A stretch of 64,000 nucleotides of DNA from Candidatus Undinarchaeales archaeon (lineage in GTDB: Archaea; SpSt-1190; JASMDC01), in assembly GCA_030753015.1 (NCBI GenBank), contig JASMDC010000009.1, forward strand, positions 37,758 through 101,757, in the 5' to 3' direction. Under the pieces are notes generated by a model. That model worked only from the letters and a program-made list of their open reading frames with translations. It did no database searches and was not told where the DNA came from. Positions within the stretch are counted from its first letter, which is position 1. Every line of letters starts with the position of its first letter. Position numbers and translations under genes: made by a program. This document shows, one piece after another, positions 8,638 through 16,557 of the stretch.

Positions 8638-9459
8638 TTGGTCTATACCGATGCCGTACAGTACGTAAAACCCAGTGAGGTATACGGCTGGGAGCACGGT
8701 GATACCTACGACGCTCTTGTCGATGTCGCTAAAGAGGGCAAGTGGGAGGAGTACAACATCCCTCCCGCCGAGGTGGTGCACTTCCCCAACGGTGTCACTA
8801 AGGACCTGCCCAACGTACATTACGTCATCGTCAACGGCCATCACCGCCATAACGCCGCCCACCAGGCCGGAGAGAAGTTCCCGGTGCTGCCCGTGGACGT
8901 GGGGAAGAAGGGGCGAGATGGCTATGCTGAGAGCGCCATGCGCTATCATGGTGGTGGAACGTACGATTCTAAGTTCAATCCATACAAATCCATGAAGGAC
9001 AAGAGCCCGGAATGGAACGCGGACGGAGTTCCTACCAAGCACATCCTAAAGGAGTCGACCACGATCAGCGACTACTGGGATGACATGTTCAAGGTGGAGG
9101 CCCTGCGCGATCCGGGGATCCTGGAGAGCTCAATCTACGATCTCCTGCACGACAAGGCATACAAGCTTGGGCGAAAGAAGGTGGACAAAATCGACCTCCA
9201 GATAGGTAGCTCAGTGTACGACCATGCCGCCAGCGGTAAGTCGACATCCTTCGACTACGTGACGATCTCGTACTCGGGCGACAAGGAGCACCCCGACAAC
9301 ATCGATGATCTACTCGAGCATGGCCGAGTGAAGGTGGGCAGCCGCTCTTTCAAAGCGAAGGACGTGGCGAACAAGCCCATCTACGATCTTCTGCCAAAGA
9401 AGGCTAGACGCGAGACACCGCATGAGATAGAGCTGGGGATCAACGTGGATCTCTATTGA
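8638..9459 (+). CDS. ParB-like domain protein, paralog 1 (unknown function)
   Basis: 273 residues from TTG 8638. The upstream ATG at 8614 overlaps the TATA box (8606-8614), so it cannot be transcribed from this promoter. The TTG is ~28 bases from the box and aligns exactly with the Met of the paralog at 10130 (YTDAV follows in both). The N-terminal ~90 residues resemble a ParB/sulfiredoxin-like fold: PPAEVVHFPNG, then YVIVNGHHRHNAA near 63-74 (compare DGHHRxxAA) and FPVLPVDV. This fold occurs in chromosome-partition proteins, DNA nucleases and ATP-using enzymes. The ~180-residue C-terminal part is not recognised; it contains EWNADGVPT, YDHA and GDKEHP blocks shared with the paralog. No membrane segment. 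The promoter carries the palindromic operator. Confidence 0.7.
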   Translation: MVYTDAVQYVKPSEVYGWEHGDTYDALVDVAKEGKWEEYNIPPAEVVHFPNGVTKDLPNVHYVIVNGHHRHNAAHQAGEKFPVLPVDVGKKGRDGYAESAMRYHGGGTYDSKFNPYKSMKDKSPEWNADGVPTKHILKESTTISDYWDDMFKVEALRDPGILESSIYDLLHDKAYKLGRKKVDKIDLQIGSSVYDHAASGKSTSFDYVTISYSGDKEHPDNIDDLLEHGRVKVGSRSFKAKDVANKPIYDLLPKKARRETPHEIELGINVDLY

Positions 9460-9614
9460 GGCCAACTTCTTCATGAATAATCGTACTAGCGGATATGCCC
9501 TACTCTCGATACCTTGAGATGGGGAAATTAGTTAATCTCGGAACACTCATACCTGATCACGTTCTATTGATGGTTCAATGGGCCTTCGTATGCTGATTAC
9601 AGGGATGAATAACC

Positions 9615-9638
9615 ATGGTTTCAGTGAGGTGAAACCAT
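9615..9638. promoter_or_regulatory. Inverted repeat (ATGGTTTCA-N6-TGAAACCAT)
   Basis: Perfect 9-bp arms around GTGAGG, inside the 9460-9715 intergenic stretch and about 24 bases before the palindromic operator at 9662. It may be a second operator or an RNA hairpin ending the upstream transcript. No gene seen in the rest of this stretch. Confidence 0.5.
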
Positions 9639-9661
9639 CCGGAACAGTGGATGTGCTACTC

Positions 9662-9683
9662 GTTACCACTCAACAGAGGTAAC
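9662..9683. promoter_or_regulatory. 22-bp palindromic operator candidate, perfect arms
   Basis: GTTACC-N10-GGTAAC, followed by TTTATATATA (9685-9694) and an ATG at 9716, 26 bases from the TATA centre. Shares GTTACCACTC with the copy at 8584. Confidence 0.62.
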
Positions 9684-9715
9684 ATTTATATATAGGACGA
9701 ACTATCGTCGCTTGT

Positions 9716-10120
9716 ATGATCTACGCGGAAGCCATTGAACATGGTGATCCACTCCTCCTCGAGAATAACATCGCGGACCTCAAGGTCACCGCACAAGAGT
9801 CCTATTCCATCGGTGGTAGGACCTATGTGCAAGCGGGTGCCGAGTTCTCTTATGCGTCATTGCAGCGATTCTGCCACATGCAGGGTATTGACATACTGGA
9901 CTTCGACGATATGCACGCCGTGGACAAGGCAGGCAATGACCTCTACACTGTCAAGGACCGTGTGTTCGACAAGAACTACGAACTGTGCTCACAGCCCCTT
10001 CACGTAAAGGACGGGCATGCCTACGGGACTGCCGTCACCAAGGACATGATCGAGGCCAATCTCGACCAGGTAGGTGGATGGGAAAACGTAGAGCGTGTCG
10101 AGAACTATTTCATGTACTAG
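9716..10120 (+). CDS. Small protein of unknown function (134 aa), operon with ParB-like paralog 2
   Basis: 134 residues starting MIYAEAIEHGDPLLLENN. No recognised domain, signal peptide or membrane segment; a soluble, mildly acidic protein. The ATG is ~26 bases from a strong TATA box that follows the palindromic operator, so a leaderless mRNA is likely. The gene ends nine bases before the ATG of the second ParB-like gene, so the two are probably co-transcribed and functionally linked. Function not inferable. Confidence 0.7.
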   Translation: MIYAEAIEHGDPLLLENNIADLKVTAQESYSIGGRTYVQAGAEFSYASLQRFCHMQGIDILDFDDMHAVDKAGNDLYTVKDRVFDKNYELCSQPLHVKDGHAYGTAVTKDMIEANLDQVGGWENVERVENYFMY

Positions 10121-10129
10121 GCTGTAACC

Positions 10130-10954
10130 ATGACCTACACCGACGCTGTTGTATACGCGAATCCCCGGGAGGTACTGGGGTGGGAGCATGATAACACCTA
10201 CGATGCCCTGGTCGACGTGGCCAAGGAGGAGCGATGGGAGGAGCTGAACATCCCCCCTGCCGAGGTCGTGTACTTCCCCAATGGCGTATCCGAGCGTCTC
10301 TCTGACGTGCACTATGTCATAGTCAACGGCCACCACCGCCATAATGCTGCAAAGGAGGCGGGCAAGCCCTTCCCCGTGCTCCCTATCGATGTAGGGGAGG
10401 ACGGGATGGAACGGTACGCATCCCTCGCCCGCGTTGGCGGTTATGATCCTGAACGCAATACCTACACCCTCATGGACCCGAAGGTCCCTGATTGGAACGC
10501 CGACGGCATCCCCACAACCCACTACCTCAAGGAGACCACGGAAGTAAATACGCCCACGGACTGGACGCCATGGTTCAAGATCAAGGCCATGCGCGGGGCC
10601 CGGGTGCTGGATGGCACTGTGGACGAACTGCTGCGCGATCCCGCCTACACACTGGACACCCATCAGGTAGACGCCCTCAAGTTCCAGCTCGGGCGCACGA
10701 CCTACGACCATGCCAAGAGCTCGGAGTCCACCGGCTATGACTACTTCACCGTCGCCTACGCGGGTGATAAAGAGCACCCGGGCTCGTACGAGGAACTCCT
10801 GGCCGACGGAGAGATACGATTCAGCGGTTCCGACGAGGAGCGCACCTACAAGCTCAGTGAGGTTCGCGACACGCCCGTGCGTGAGCTCCTGAAGGCCAGC
10901 CGGCACGATACGGTCCATGAGGTGACCCTGGCAATCGACGTGGACACCTACTGA
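10130..10954 (+). CDS. ParB-like domain protein, paralog 2 (unknown function)
   Basis: 274 residues, starting MTYTDAVVYANPREVLGWEH, closely related along its full length to the protein at 8638. Shared blocks include the TYDALVDVAKE helix, IPPAEVV-FPNG, HYVIVNGHHRHNAA and the unknown C-terminal blocks WNADGIPT, TTYDHAKSS and YAGDKEHPGS. ParB-like folds bind nucleic acids or nucleotides; this subfamily is not one I recognise, and the GHHRH motif should be central to any activity. It lies 9 bases after the 134-aa gene and probably uses its operator-controlled promoter. The pair plus the inserted small gene look like a duplication. Confidence 0.72.
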   Translation: MTYTDAVVYANPREVLGWEHDNTYDALVDVAKEERWEELNIPPAEVVYFPNGVSERLSDVHYVIVNGHHRHNAAKEAGKPFPVLPIDVGEDGMERYASLARVGGYDPERNTYTLMDPKVPDWNADGIPTTHYLKETTEVNTPTDWTPWFKIKAMRGARVLDGTVDELLRDPAYTLDTHQVDALKFQLGRTTYDHAKSSESTGYDYFTVAYAGDKEHPGSYEELLADGEIRFSGSDEERTYKLSEVRDTPVRELLKASRHDTVHEVTLAIDVDTY

Positions 10955-11002
10955 AGGCCCCAAAGACTAGATATAAAAACCGACTCTCGGGCGGGCCGCT
11001 CC

Positions 11003-11911
11003 ATGACAGAGATTGCGGTCGACGAGCTCTATTCACAGTTCAACGCCGGCTACGAGAAGCTGGCTCACGAAATCGAGGTGAAGGGACATCCCGTTCCCGA
11101 TCATACAGAGCGCCAGTTCCGGTTGTGCCTGTACAACGGGGACGTCGCCATAGCAGCGACATTGGGCGCCGACGGCCCTCATCACATCGACATCATGACC
11201 CGTGCCGAGAACATGGCCCGGACGGGCATCCAGCGGCTCTTCCAGGTCTACGCCAATCACAACGCCTTCGAGAAGAGCGATTATGTCCGTGAGCCCTCCC
11301 TGGCGCTCTTCGCCAAGAACCGGGATGCTGGAGACGAACGGTTCTACATCGGGCAGGAATCCCCTCAGCTCAAGCACCACCTCGAGCAGGTCCACATGGC
11401 CTGGCAGGGCCATGAGGGGGACGTACCCTATGGCATGATCCCGAGCACGGCCGCGGCCTTCGATGCAGCGCTCAAGGCCGTCGATGTCGATCCTGCGCGC
11501 CTCGAGAACGAGGAGCGGGACGAGCGGTGGGGTGCTCGGTACAACCTCCAGCGTGGGGATTTCATTCACATCAACAACTTCCTCGACGCACAGGAGAGCG
11601 TCGTTTCCACCGCTCCCGACCTGTACACGCAGCTTATGGGAGAGGACGTGCGTGGTACGTCATCCGTGAAGCTCGTCCAGAGCGACGGCCTGCGGGGAGT
11701 TCACATCGAGCTCTACCGGCCCCGGGATGACGAGGACCAGGTCGTCGGCCGCGAGGCCTTCGAACGGACCGTTGCTGAGCTGGAACGGCTCGACATAGAC
11801 CTCTCGGGTGACTGGGAGGTCACTGTCAGCCCTGACCATTTCGCCTTCAACCAGGAGATCAACCGGTACTTCGAGGGTGCGGATATCCTCAAGGACAGGG
11901 GGGCGGCCTGA
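11003..11911 (+). CDS. Hypothetical protein, 302 aa
   Basis: 302 residues starting MTEIAVDELYSQFNAGYEKL. No recognised family. Soluble and acidic, with HHIDIMTRAENM, a His-rich KHHLEQVHMAW segment and predicted alpha/beta content; no signal peptide or membrane helix. The TATA box GATATAAAAA (10970-10979) lies ~28 bases before the ATG, so the mRNA is likely leaderless and independent of the preceding operon. The next gene starts one base after its stop, so the two are probably translated together. Confidence 0.7.
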   Translation: MTEIAVDELYSQFNAGYEKLAHEIEVKGHPVPDHTERQFRLCLYNGDVAIAATLGADGPHHIDIMTRAENMARTGIQRLFQVYANHNAFEKSDYVREPSLALFAKNRDAGDERFYIGQESPQLKHHLEQVHMAWQGHEGDVPYGMIPSTAAAFDAALKAVDVDPARLENEERDERWGARYNLQRGDFIHINNFLDAQESVVSTAPDLYTQLMGEDVRGTSSVKLVQSDGLRGVHIELYRPRDDEDQVVGREAFERTVAELERLDIDLSGDWEVTVSPDHFAFNQEINRYFEGADILKDRGAA

Positions 11912-11912
11912 G

Positions 11913-12416
11913 ATGGTGCTCGAACTCTCAATGTCGGATTATACCGATCTCACGAACGAGAACGTCTACACTGCGATCGAGGCGTCCTACCGCCTGGCTG
12001 GAGACGAGCGTGTGATGGTGAAGCTCCCCTACGAGCTCAAGGACGTCGAAGGCGAGCAGGATGTGCTCGATGCTGTGCACGAGCACTTCAGCGAGCGGTA
12101 CGACACCTGGTCGACATTCCTCGAGGAGGAGACGAAGGGTGAGCGGTTCAAGCGCTACGTCACCCACGATATGTGGGTGAAAGAGGACGGTGACTACACA
12201 AAGGGCCTCAGCGCGGGCATGCTCGGGCTCATCACCGTAGCCACCGCCGCGACCCTGCCCTTCAGTCTCGAACTGCTGCCCGCGACGTTGTTCGCCGGAT
12301 TGTTCACCGGCACGGGCGTCTTCAGCTGTTACCAGGGCGCCGCTCAACGGGACCAGAACAAGATGGACTCTTATCATGAGCTTGCTGAGCTGAATATCGA
12401 ATTCGTCTACGGTTAG
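11913..12416 (+). CDS. Small membrane protein of unknown function
   Basis: 167 residues from ATG 11913 (MVLELSMSDYTDLTNEN); a second in-frame ATG at 11931 is possible. An acidic soluble N-terminal ~100 residues precede two hydrophobic helices in GLSAGMLGLITVATAATL and LLPATLFAGLFTGTGVF. The C-terminal tail is short and charged. The start lies one base after the stop of the 302-aa gene, indicating an operon. It ends three bases before the convergent amidohydrolase fusion. No family recognised; a membrane partner of the upstream protein is plausible but unproven. Confidence 0.68.
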   Translation: MVLELSMSDYTDLTNENVYTAIEASYRLAGDERVMVKLPYELKDVEGEQDVLDAVHEHFSERYDTWSTFLEEETKGERFKRYVTHDMWVKEDGDYTKGLSAGMLGLITVATAATLPFSLELLPATLFAGLFTGTGVFSCYQGAAQRDQNKMDSYHELAELNIEFVYG

Positions 12417-12419
12417 GTA

Positions 12420-14171
12420 CTAGTGCCCCCGGGGGAACCATACGTCACCGATGACATGATGACCCAGGTATCGTCGGACGATGTTGTCAGGACCGAACCG
12501 ACGGACGATGCAGCGTATGAGGTCGCGGGTCGTACGTGTGGCCCTGGCATGCTCCATTACCAGGAACGAGCATCGGTTACCGGGTGAGATCGAGACATCG
12601 CGGCCGAGCACCTTACCGCCGCTCACGGTGGCCATGTGTAGCGCTTCCCTGTCGGTGAGCCTGCAGCCCCTGGCAAGGAGCTCCATCTCGCGGAACAGGT
12701 TGGGAGAGGACACGAAGCTGTTGTCGGTCCCAAGCCCGACCTGGAGCCCGGCGTCGAGGAGGTCCCTCACGGGTGGGAGCCTATCGGTGAGGGTGAGGTT
12801 GGAGCGTGGGCACACGATGACGGACATCACTGCGTTGGCCGCGCACGTAGCGTGCTTCGGCAGCGCGTGCGTCATATGAACAGCGATGTCGACCCCGAGC
12901 TCAAGGGCATTATCCAGCTGCTCGGGTCGGGGGGCCTCGAGCACGTGGGCGGCCACGGGTTTGTGAGCGCGGTGAGCGGCCGACACCATGTCTGCGTCCA
13001 AGCTGCTCGGGCTCGCGGCTCCCAGACCGTCCGCCTCCATGACGACCGATGCGAGCTCCTCCGGATTGTCGGCACGCCCCAGAAGGATCATATCAAGCGG
13101 TGCATAGGCAATCGCTTCTCGGGCGAGACGGACACCTACCAGCCCGCCCTCGCGGAAGTCCGATGCGACACCGATACCCATCCGGACCATCTCCCATGTG
13201 GTCTGGCGCATGGCGCTTGCAAGCATCCCTGGCGGGGTTTGTGCGAGCAGGCGGTGCTTGAGCCCATTCGGCGGCGCCACGAGCTCCTGGAGCGGGACGC
13301 TCTGGCCGATGTCTAGGAAGGCGCTGTCCCCCAGATGGACGTGGGCGTTGACCATGGACGGGATGATGATGCGGTTCCGCCGGTCACCGGCCACGGGACC
13401 CTCCTCGATCGATTTGATGACACCATCGCGAACCACAACGGCACCCTCCACGGGCTCAAGCTCGGGCCCTACGAGGGCGACACCCTCCTCGATAAGGTCC
13501 TGGGCAGGGACCTGTGCACAGAGGCCCTCGACCATGGATGAGAACCATGCCTCACCCTTGGCAAAAGTGGCATGACGTGGATCCCCCATGACGCCTGTGT
13601 TGGACCGGGCGAGGTTCAGACCCCCGTGCGGGCGAGGGCCCGTGGTAAATGTGTCCCACTGGGGCGGTGCTGGTTCCACGACCACGGTGCTCGGGTCCGA
13701 GCCGAAAAGGAAGGCGGCCAGTGATCCCTCGAACTCACCGGCGTGGCAGCACCCGCCCGGCGAGGAGTCCCGCATCGAGTTCACCAGGTCGCGGTCCACT
13801 AGGTGCCATGTGTGGAGGACCGTCACCCCTTGAAGCCCCTCCACTGCCTGTTTGTTCCCCCCGTGTCCGTTGATGACGAATATCTGGCCTTCCAGTGAGC
13901 CCACAAGGTCCTGAATATAGGTGTGAAGCGACTCCGCCGATACTGAGACAGTCCCCGGCCTGGCACTATGCTCGTGGCTGTCGCCCACTCCCACCAATGG
14001 AAGGACCAGCGCTCCTGTGCGGTCGGCTACAGCCGCCACTAGGCGCTGGGCCACCATCGCGTCCGTGCCCAAGGGGAGATCGGGGCCATGGCCCTCCAGC
14101 GAACCCACAGGGACCAGGATAGGGCGGACCACGTATCCAGCGCGGGGTGATGCCTCCTCCGAGGCGTACAT
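12420..14171 (-). CDS. Creatininase-family / amidohydrolase fusion protein
   Basis: 583 residues from ATG 14171, ~31 bases from a TATA box (TTTATAA, minus strand of 14199-14205). Residues 1-~225 are a creatininase-fold domain: PVGSLEGHGPDLPLGTD (E26, H28, D37), GDSHEHSARPGT, FVINGHGGN and HAGEFEGS (H143, E146) supply the metal ligands. In archaea this fold includes ArfB, the FAPy deformylase of flavin/F420 synthesis. Residues ~230-583 are an amidohydrolase-superfamily domain of the ATZ/TRZ, deoxyadenosine-deaminase-like type: NAHVHLGD (HVH at 277-279), AAHVLEAP, HMTHALP and GLGTDNSF. Both active sites look intact, suggesting consecutive steps on one heterocycle, possibly in pterin, flavin or F420 synthesis (inference). 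It could also be a purine or creatinine-type catabolic enzyme. Confidence 0.8.
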   Translation of the reverse strand: MYASEEASPRAGYVVRPILVPVGSLEGHGPDLPLGTDAMVAQRLVAAVADRTGALVLPLVGVGDSHEHSARPGTVSVSAESLHTYIQDLVGSLEGQIFVINGHGGNKQAVEGLQGVTVLHTWHLVDRDLVNSMRDSSPGGCCHAGEFEGSLAAFLFGSDPSTVVVEPAPPQWDTFTTGPRPHGGLNLARSNTGVMGDPRHATFAKGEAWFSSMVEGLCAQVPAQDLIEEGVALVGPELEPVEGAVVVRDGVIKSIEEGPVAGDRRNRIIIPSMVNAHVHLGDSAFLDIGQSVPLQELVAPPNGLKHRLLAQTPPGMLASAMRQTTWEMVRMGIGVASDFREGGLVGVRLAREAIAYAPLDMILLGRADNPEELASVVMEADGLGAASPSSLDADMVSAAHRAHKPVAAHVLEAPRPEQLDNALELGVDIAVHMTHALPKHATCAANAVMSVIVCPRSNLTLTDRLPPVRDLLDAGLQVGLGTDNSFVSSPNLFREMELLARGCRLTDREALHMATVSGGKVLGRDVSISPGNRCSFLVMEHARATRTTRDLIRCIVRRFGPDNIVRRYLGHHVIGDVWFPRGH

Positions 14172-14199
14172 GACTAGTGTATACCCGTCTTTGTTCCAT

Positions 14200-14263
14200 T
14201 ATAAAGCTTGCATGGCCGGGACCGCGTTCGACGGGGGCACATCTCTATATAAAGCTTGCATGG
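14200..14263. repeat. Direct repeat TATAAAGCTTGCATGG in a divergent promoter region
   Basis: Two exact copies at 14200-14215 and 14248-14263, 48 bases apart. The first contains the minus-strand TATA box of the amidohydrolase fusion gene. The second contains the plus-strand TATA box (TATATAAA, 14246-14253) of the spermidine-synthase-like gene. The duplicated block may carry a regulator site common to both genes. Confidence 0.6.
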
Positions 14264-14282
14264 AAGGCCAACGCGGGGCTTT

Positions 14283-16553
14283 ATGGACTCAGTTAAGGCG
14301 CGGGCGATGGGGATATTCCTCTATTCTTTCGGCGCCCTTGTGTACGAGATCGCTCTGATCATGCTCCTACCCCTCTTTACTGGATTCCTGTTCTTCGACC
14401 GGTCCGCCTCGCTCATGGCGGTGGCCTGCTTCTTCATCGGCTCCGGTATCGGGGCCGTCATGGCCGCGCGACTGGGCGACCGTTACCTCGATACTGCCGT
14501 CTATGCACAGATCTCCTGCGTGCTCCTCCTTCCACTCCTGGTCCCTTTCTTTATTTCGAGCGTCCCTGGTCCCTCCTGCCTCCTTTCAAGCGAATGCATT
14601 GGTTTGTGGGTAACGCACGTGAGCGGGGACGCGCGGATATCCAACGCCATTTGGGGCGAGGCTCCTCCGAGCACATCGGGCCCGTTCACGAATGTTATAT
14701 TTGGGATGGATTGGGTGCTGGTCCTGGTCGCGCTCCCCTTCATCAGTGTCGGCTATGTGATATCCCGCGTATTGGGGAGAGCGTTGGGCGACGGGGAACT
14801 TACGAGCGTGTACGCCTGGGACCTGGCAGGTGCCTGTTTCGGGGCCGCCCTGTGCGGCTACCTGATGATCCCCAAGCTCGGGATGGAGCTCACCCTCCTG
14901 GTGAGCCTTGCTGCGACCCTGGCCGGCGCCGCTCTCCTGGGGATCGTACGACCTCGCCCCCTACCCGCCCTGATATGCCTCCTGCTGACCGCTAACCTCA
15001 TTAACATCGGCATCGAGCCAGGTATTGCTCGAGGATGCCTCGATGAGGGGGACGAGCTCCTCTTCCGTGGCTGGTCCCCCCTCCAGCGGATATCCCTCAT
15101 CCGTTCGCAGAACACGCACTGGTTCTGCTTCAATGGCGTCCGCTACAGCCTTGTGGCACGCGCGGGGCCCGATAATTCCACGCTCACCGAGCTCGGGCGG
15201 CTCGTCTTCAAGGATCTGCGTCCGCGCACCGTACTGGTGGTAGGTCCCGGCGGGGGGTACAAGGACGTATACCAGGCCACGCTCGCGCATGCAGCGGACC
15301 CTGACGTGGCCGCTGCAGTGACCGCGGTCGAGGTGGAGCCGCTCATGGTATCAACCCTCACGGGCGCGTTCTCCCATGTCAATGATGGACTCTATCTCTC
15401 CCCTGGTGTCACCGCGATCAATGATGACGGTCGTTCTTTCCTGGAACGACCGGGGGACACCTATGACCTTGTCCTGTTCTCCAAGGTCACGGACCTGGCC
15501 ACGTTCCGTTCCTATGTGCTCTCCGAGAACCGCATGTTCTCTTTCGAAGGCATCCGCAGTACACTGGGCAGGCTCGCTCCTGACGGGTCCGTCGTGGTAG
15601 TTCTCACCTCTCGGCACGAAGCCCAGGCAAGGCGGCTCGTCGCCACGGGCAGGGAACTGACAAGCGAGCTTTTCCCCGGCGGGCGCTGGCAGGACCACGT
15701 CAGGCTCCTGCGGCTCCCGAGCGGGGACACACTAGGTGATGACCTTATTATCGTCATATCCATGAGCCCCACCGCTCTGGGCGTCCTGGACGAAGTTGCA
15801 GTGCCCGAGACGGAGATGGTCGCATGGACCGCCGACACCCTGCCCCTGTCCATGGACCGGCCATTCGCCTACAACGATCCCGTGGACAACATCCCATCGG
15901 GGCTCCAGAAGCTTTCGGCCGGCGCAGTTGCTGTGATCCTGCTCTTCTTGGTAGCAGCGGGACATCTACTGGCCCCGCGGACTAGACGACGGGGCCGTGC
16001 GTTACGAGCGCTTTTGGTATTCCTCCTGATGGGATGCTGGTCCATGACCTTCCAGGGCCTCTATCTCGCGAAAGCGGGAGAGGTCGTCGGTGTATCGCTG
16101 GCAGCAAAGACCACCGTCATCACTGCGTTCCTCCTCTTCGGAGGCATTGGGAGCCTGCTGGTATCTCGTACCCTCCCGTACCTGCACCTCCTTATCGCCC
16201 TTATGCCCATCGTGAACGTCCTTGTACAGTCCCTACTCCCGTATGCAATCACTCCGCTCATGGGACTTCCGTCCCAACTGGCCACATTGGCACTGTTCAT
16301 CCTTCCACTTGCCCTGGTCAACGGGATGGTGTTCCCCGGAGCTCTCCTGCTCGCGCGTCGGCTCGAGCCCGAGGTGGATGCTCCGTGGGGGTACGCTGCG
16401 GATGTCGCCGGTGCCGTCCTGGGTGTGTTCATGGCCGTCGTGCTGCCCATAACCTACGGCTACGGCGCCACCCTGCGCTGGTTCCCATTCGTGGCCCTGG
16501 TCCCCGCAGCGCTCCTCTACGGACTGGATGTCGGGAAAACAGGGAGAGAATAA
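14283..16553 (+). CDS. Membrane-embedded spermidine synthase-like protein
   Basis: 756 residues from ATG 14283 (MDSVKARAMGIFLYSFGALV), about 33 bases from the TATA box; the in-frame ATG at 14256 is too close to that box. Residues 1-~235 form about six or seven membrane helices. Residues ~290-490 are a spermidine-synthase-like Rossmann domain, with TVLVVGPGGGYKDVY as the nucleotide/SAM loop, TAVEVEPL as the acidic strand, INDDGRSFLE and YDLVLFS. Residues ~540-750 form another group of membrane helices. This layout is known in bacterial and archaeal fused-membrane spermidine-synthase-like proteins of unclear role. The typical polyamine-site residues are not evident, so true polyamine synthesis is doubtful. 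The stop lies four bases from the convergent surface-protein gene. Confidence 0.82.
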   Translation: MDSVKARAMGIFLYSFGALVYEIALIMLLPLFTGFLFFDRSASLMAVACFFIGSGIGAVMAARLGDRYLDTAVYAQISCVLLLPLLVPFFISSVPGPSCLLSSECIGLWVTHVSGDARISNAIWGEAPPSTSGPFTNVIFGMDWVLVLVALPFISVGYVISRVLGRALGDGELTSVYAWDLAGACFGAALCGYLMIPKLGMELTLLVSLAATLAGAALLGIVRPRPLPALICLLLTANLINIGIEPGIARGCLDEGDELLFRGWSPLQRISLIRSQNTHWFCFNGVRYSLVARAGPDNSTLTELGRLVFKDLRPRTVLVVGPGGGYKDVYQATLAHAADPDVAAAVTAVEVEPLMVSTLTGAFSHVNDGLYLSPGVTAINDDGRSFLERPGDTYDLVLFSKVTDLATFRSYVLSENRMFSFEGIRSTLGRLAPDGSVVVVLTSRHEAQARRLVATGRELTSELFPGGRWQDHVRLLRLPSGDTLGDDLIIVISMSPTALGVLDEVAVPETEMVAWTADTLPLSMDRPFAYNDPVDNIPSGLQKLSAGAVAVILLFLVAAGHLLAPRTRRRGRALRALLVFLLMGCWSMTFQGLYLAKAGEVVGVSLAAKTTVITAFLLFGGIGSLLVSRTLPYLHLLIALMPIVNVLVQSLLPYAITPLMGLPSQLATLALFILPLALVNGMVFPGALLLARRLEPEVDAPWGYAADVAGAVLGVFMAVVLPITYGYGATLRWFPFVALVPAALLYGLDVGKTGRE

Positions 16554-16557
16554 TTAC

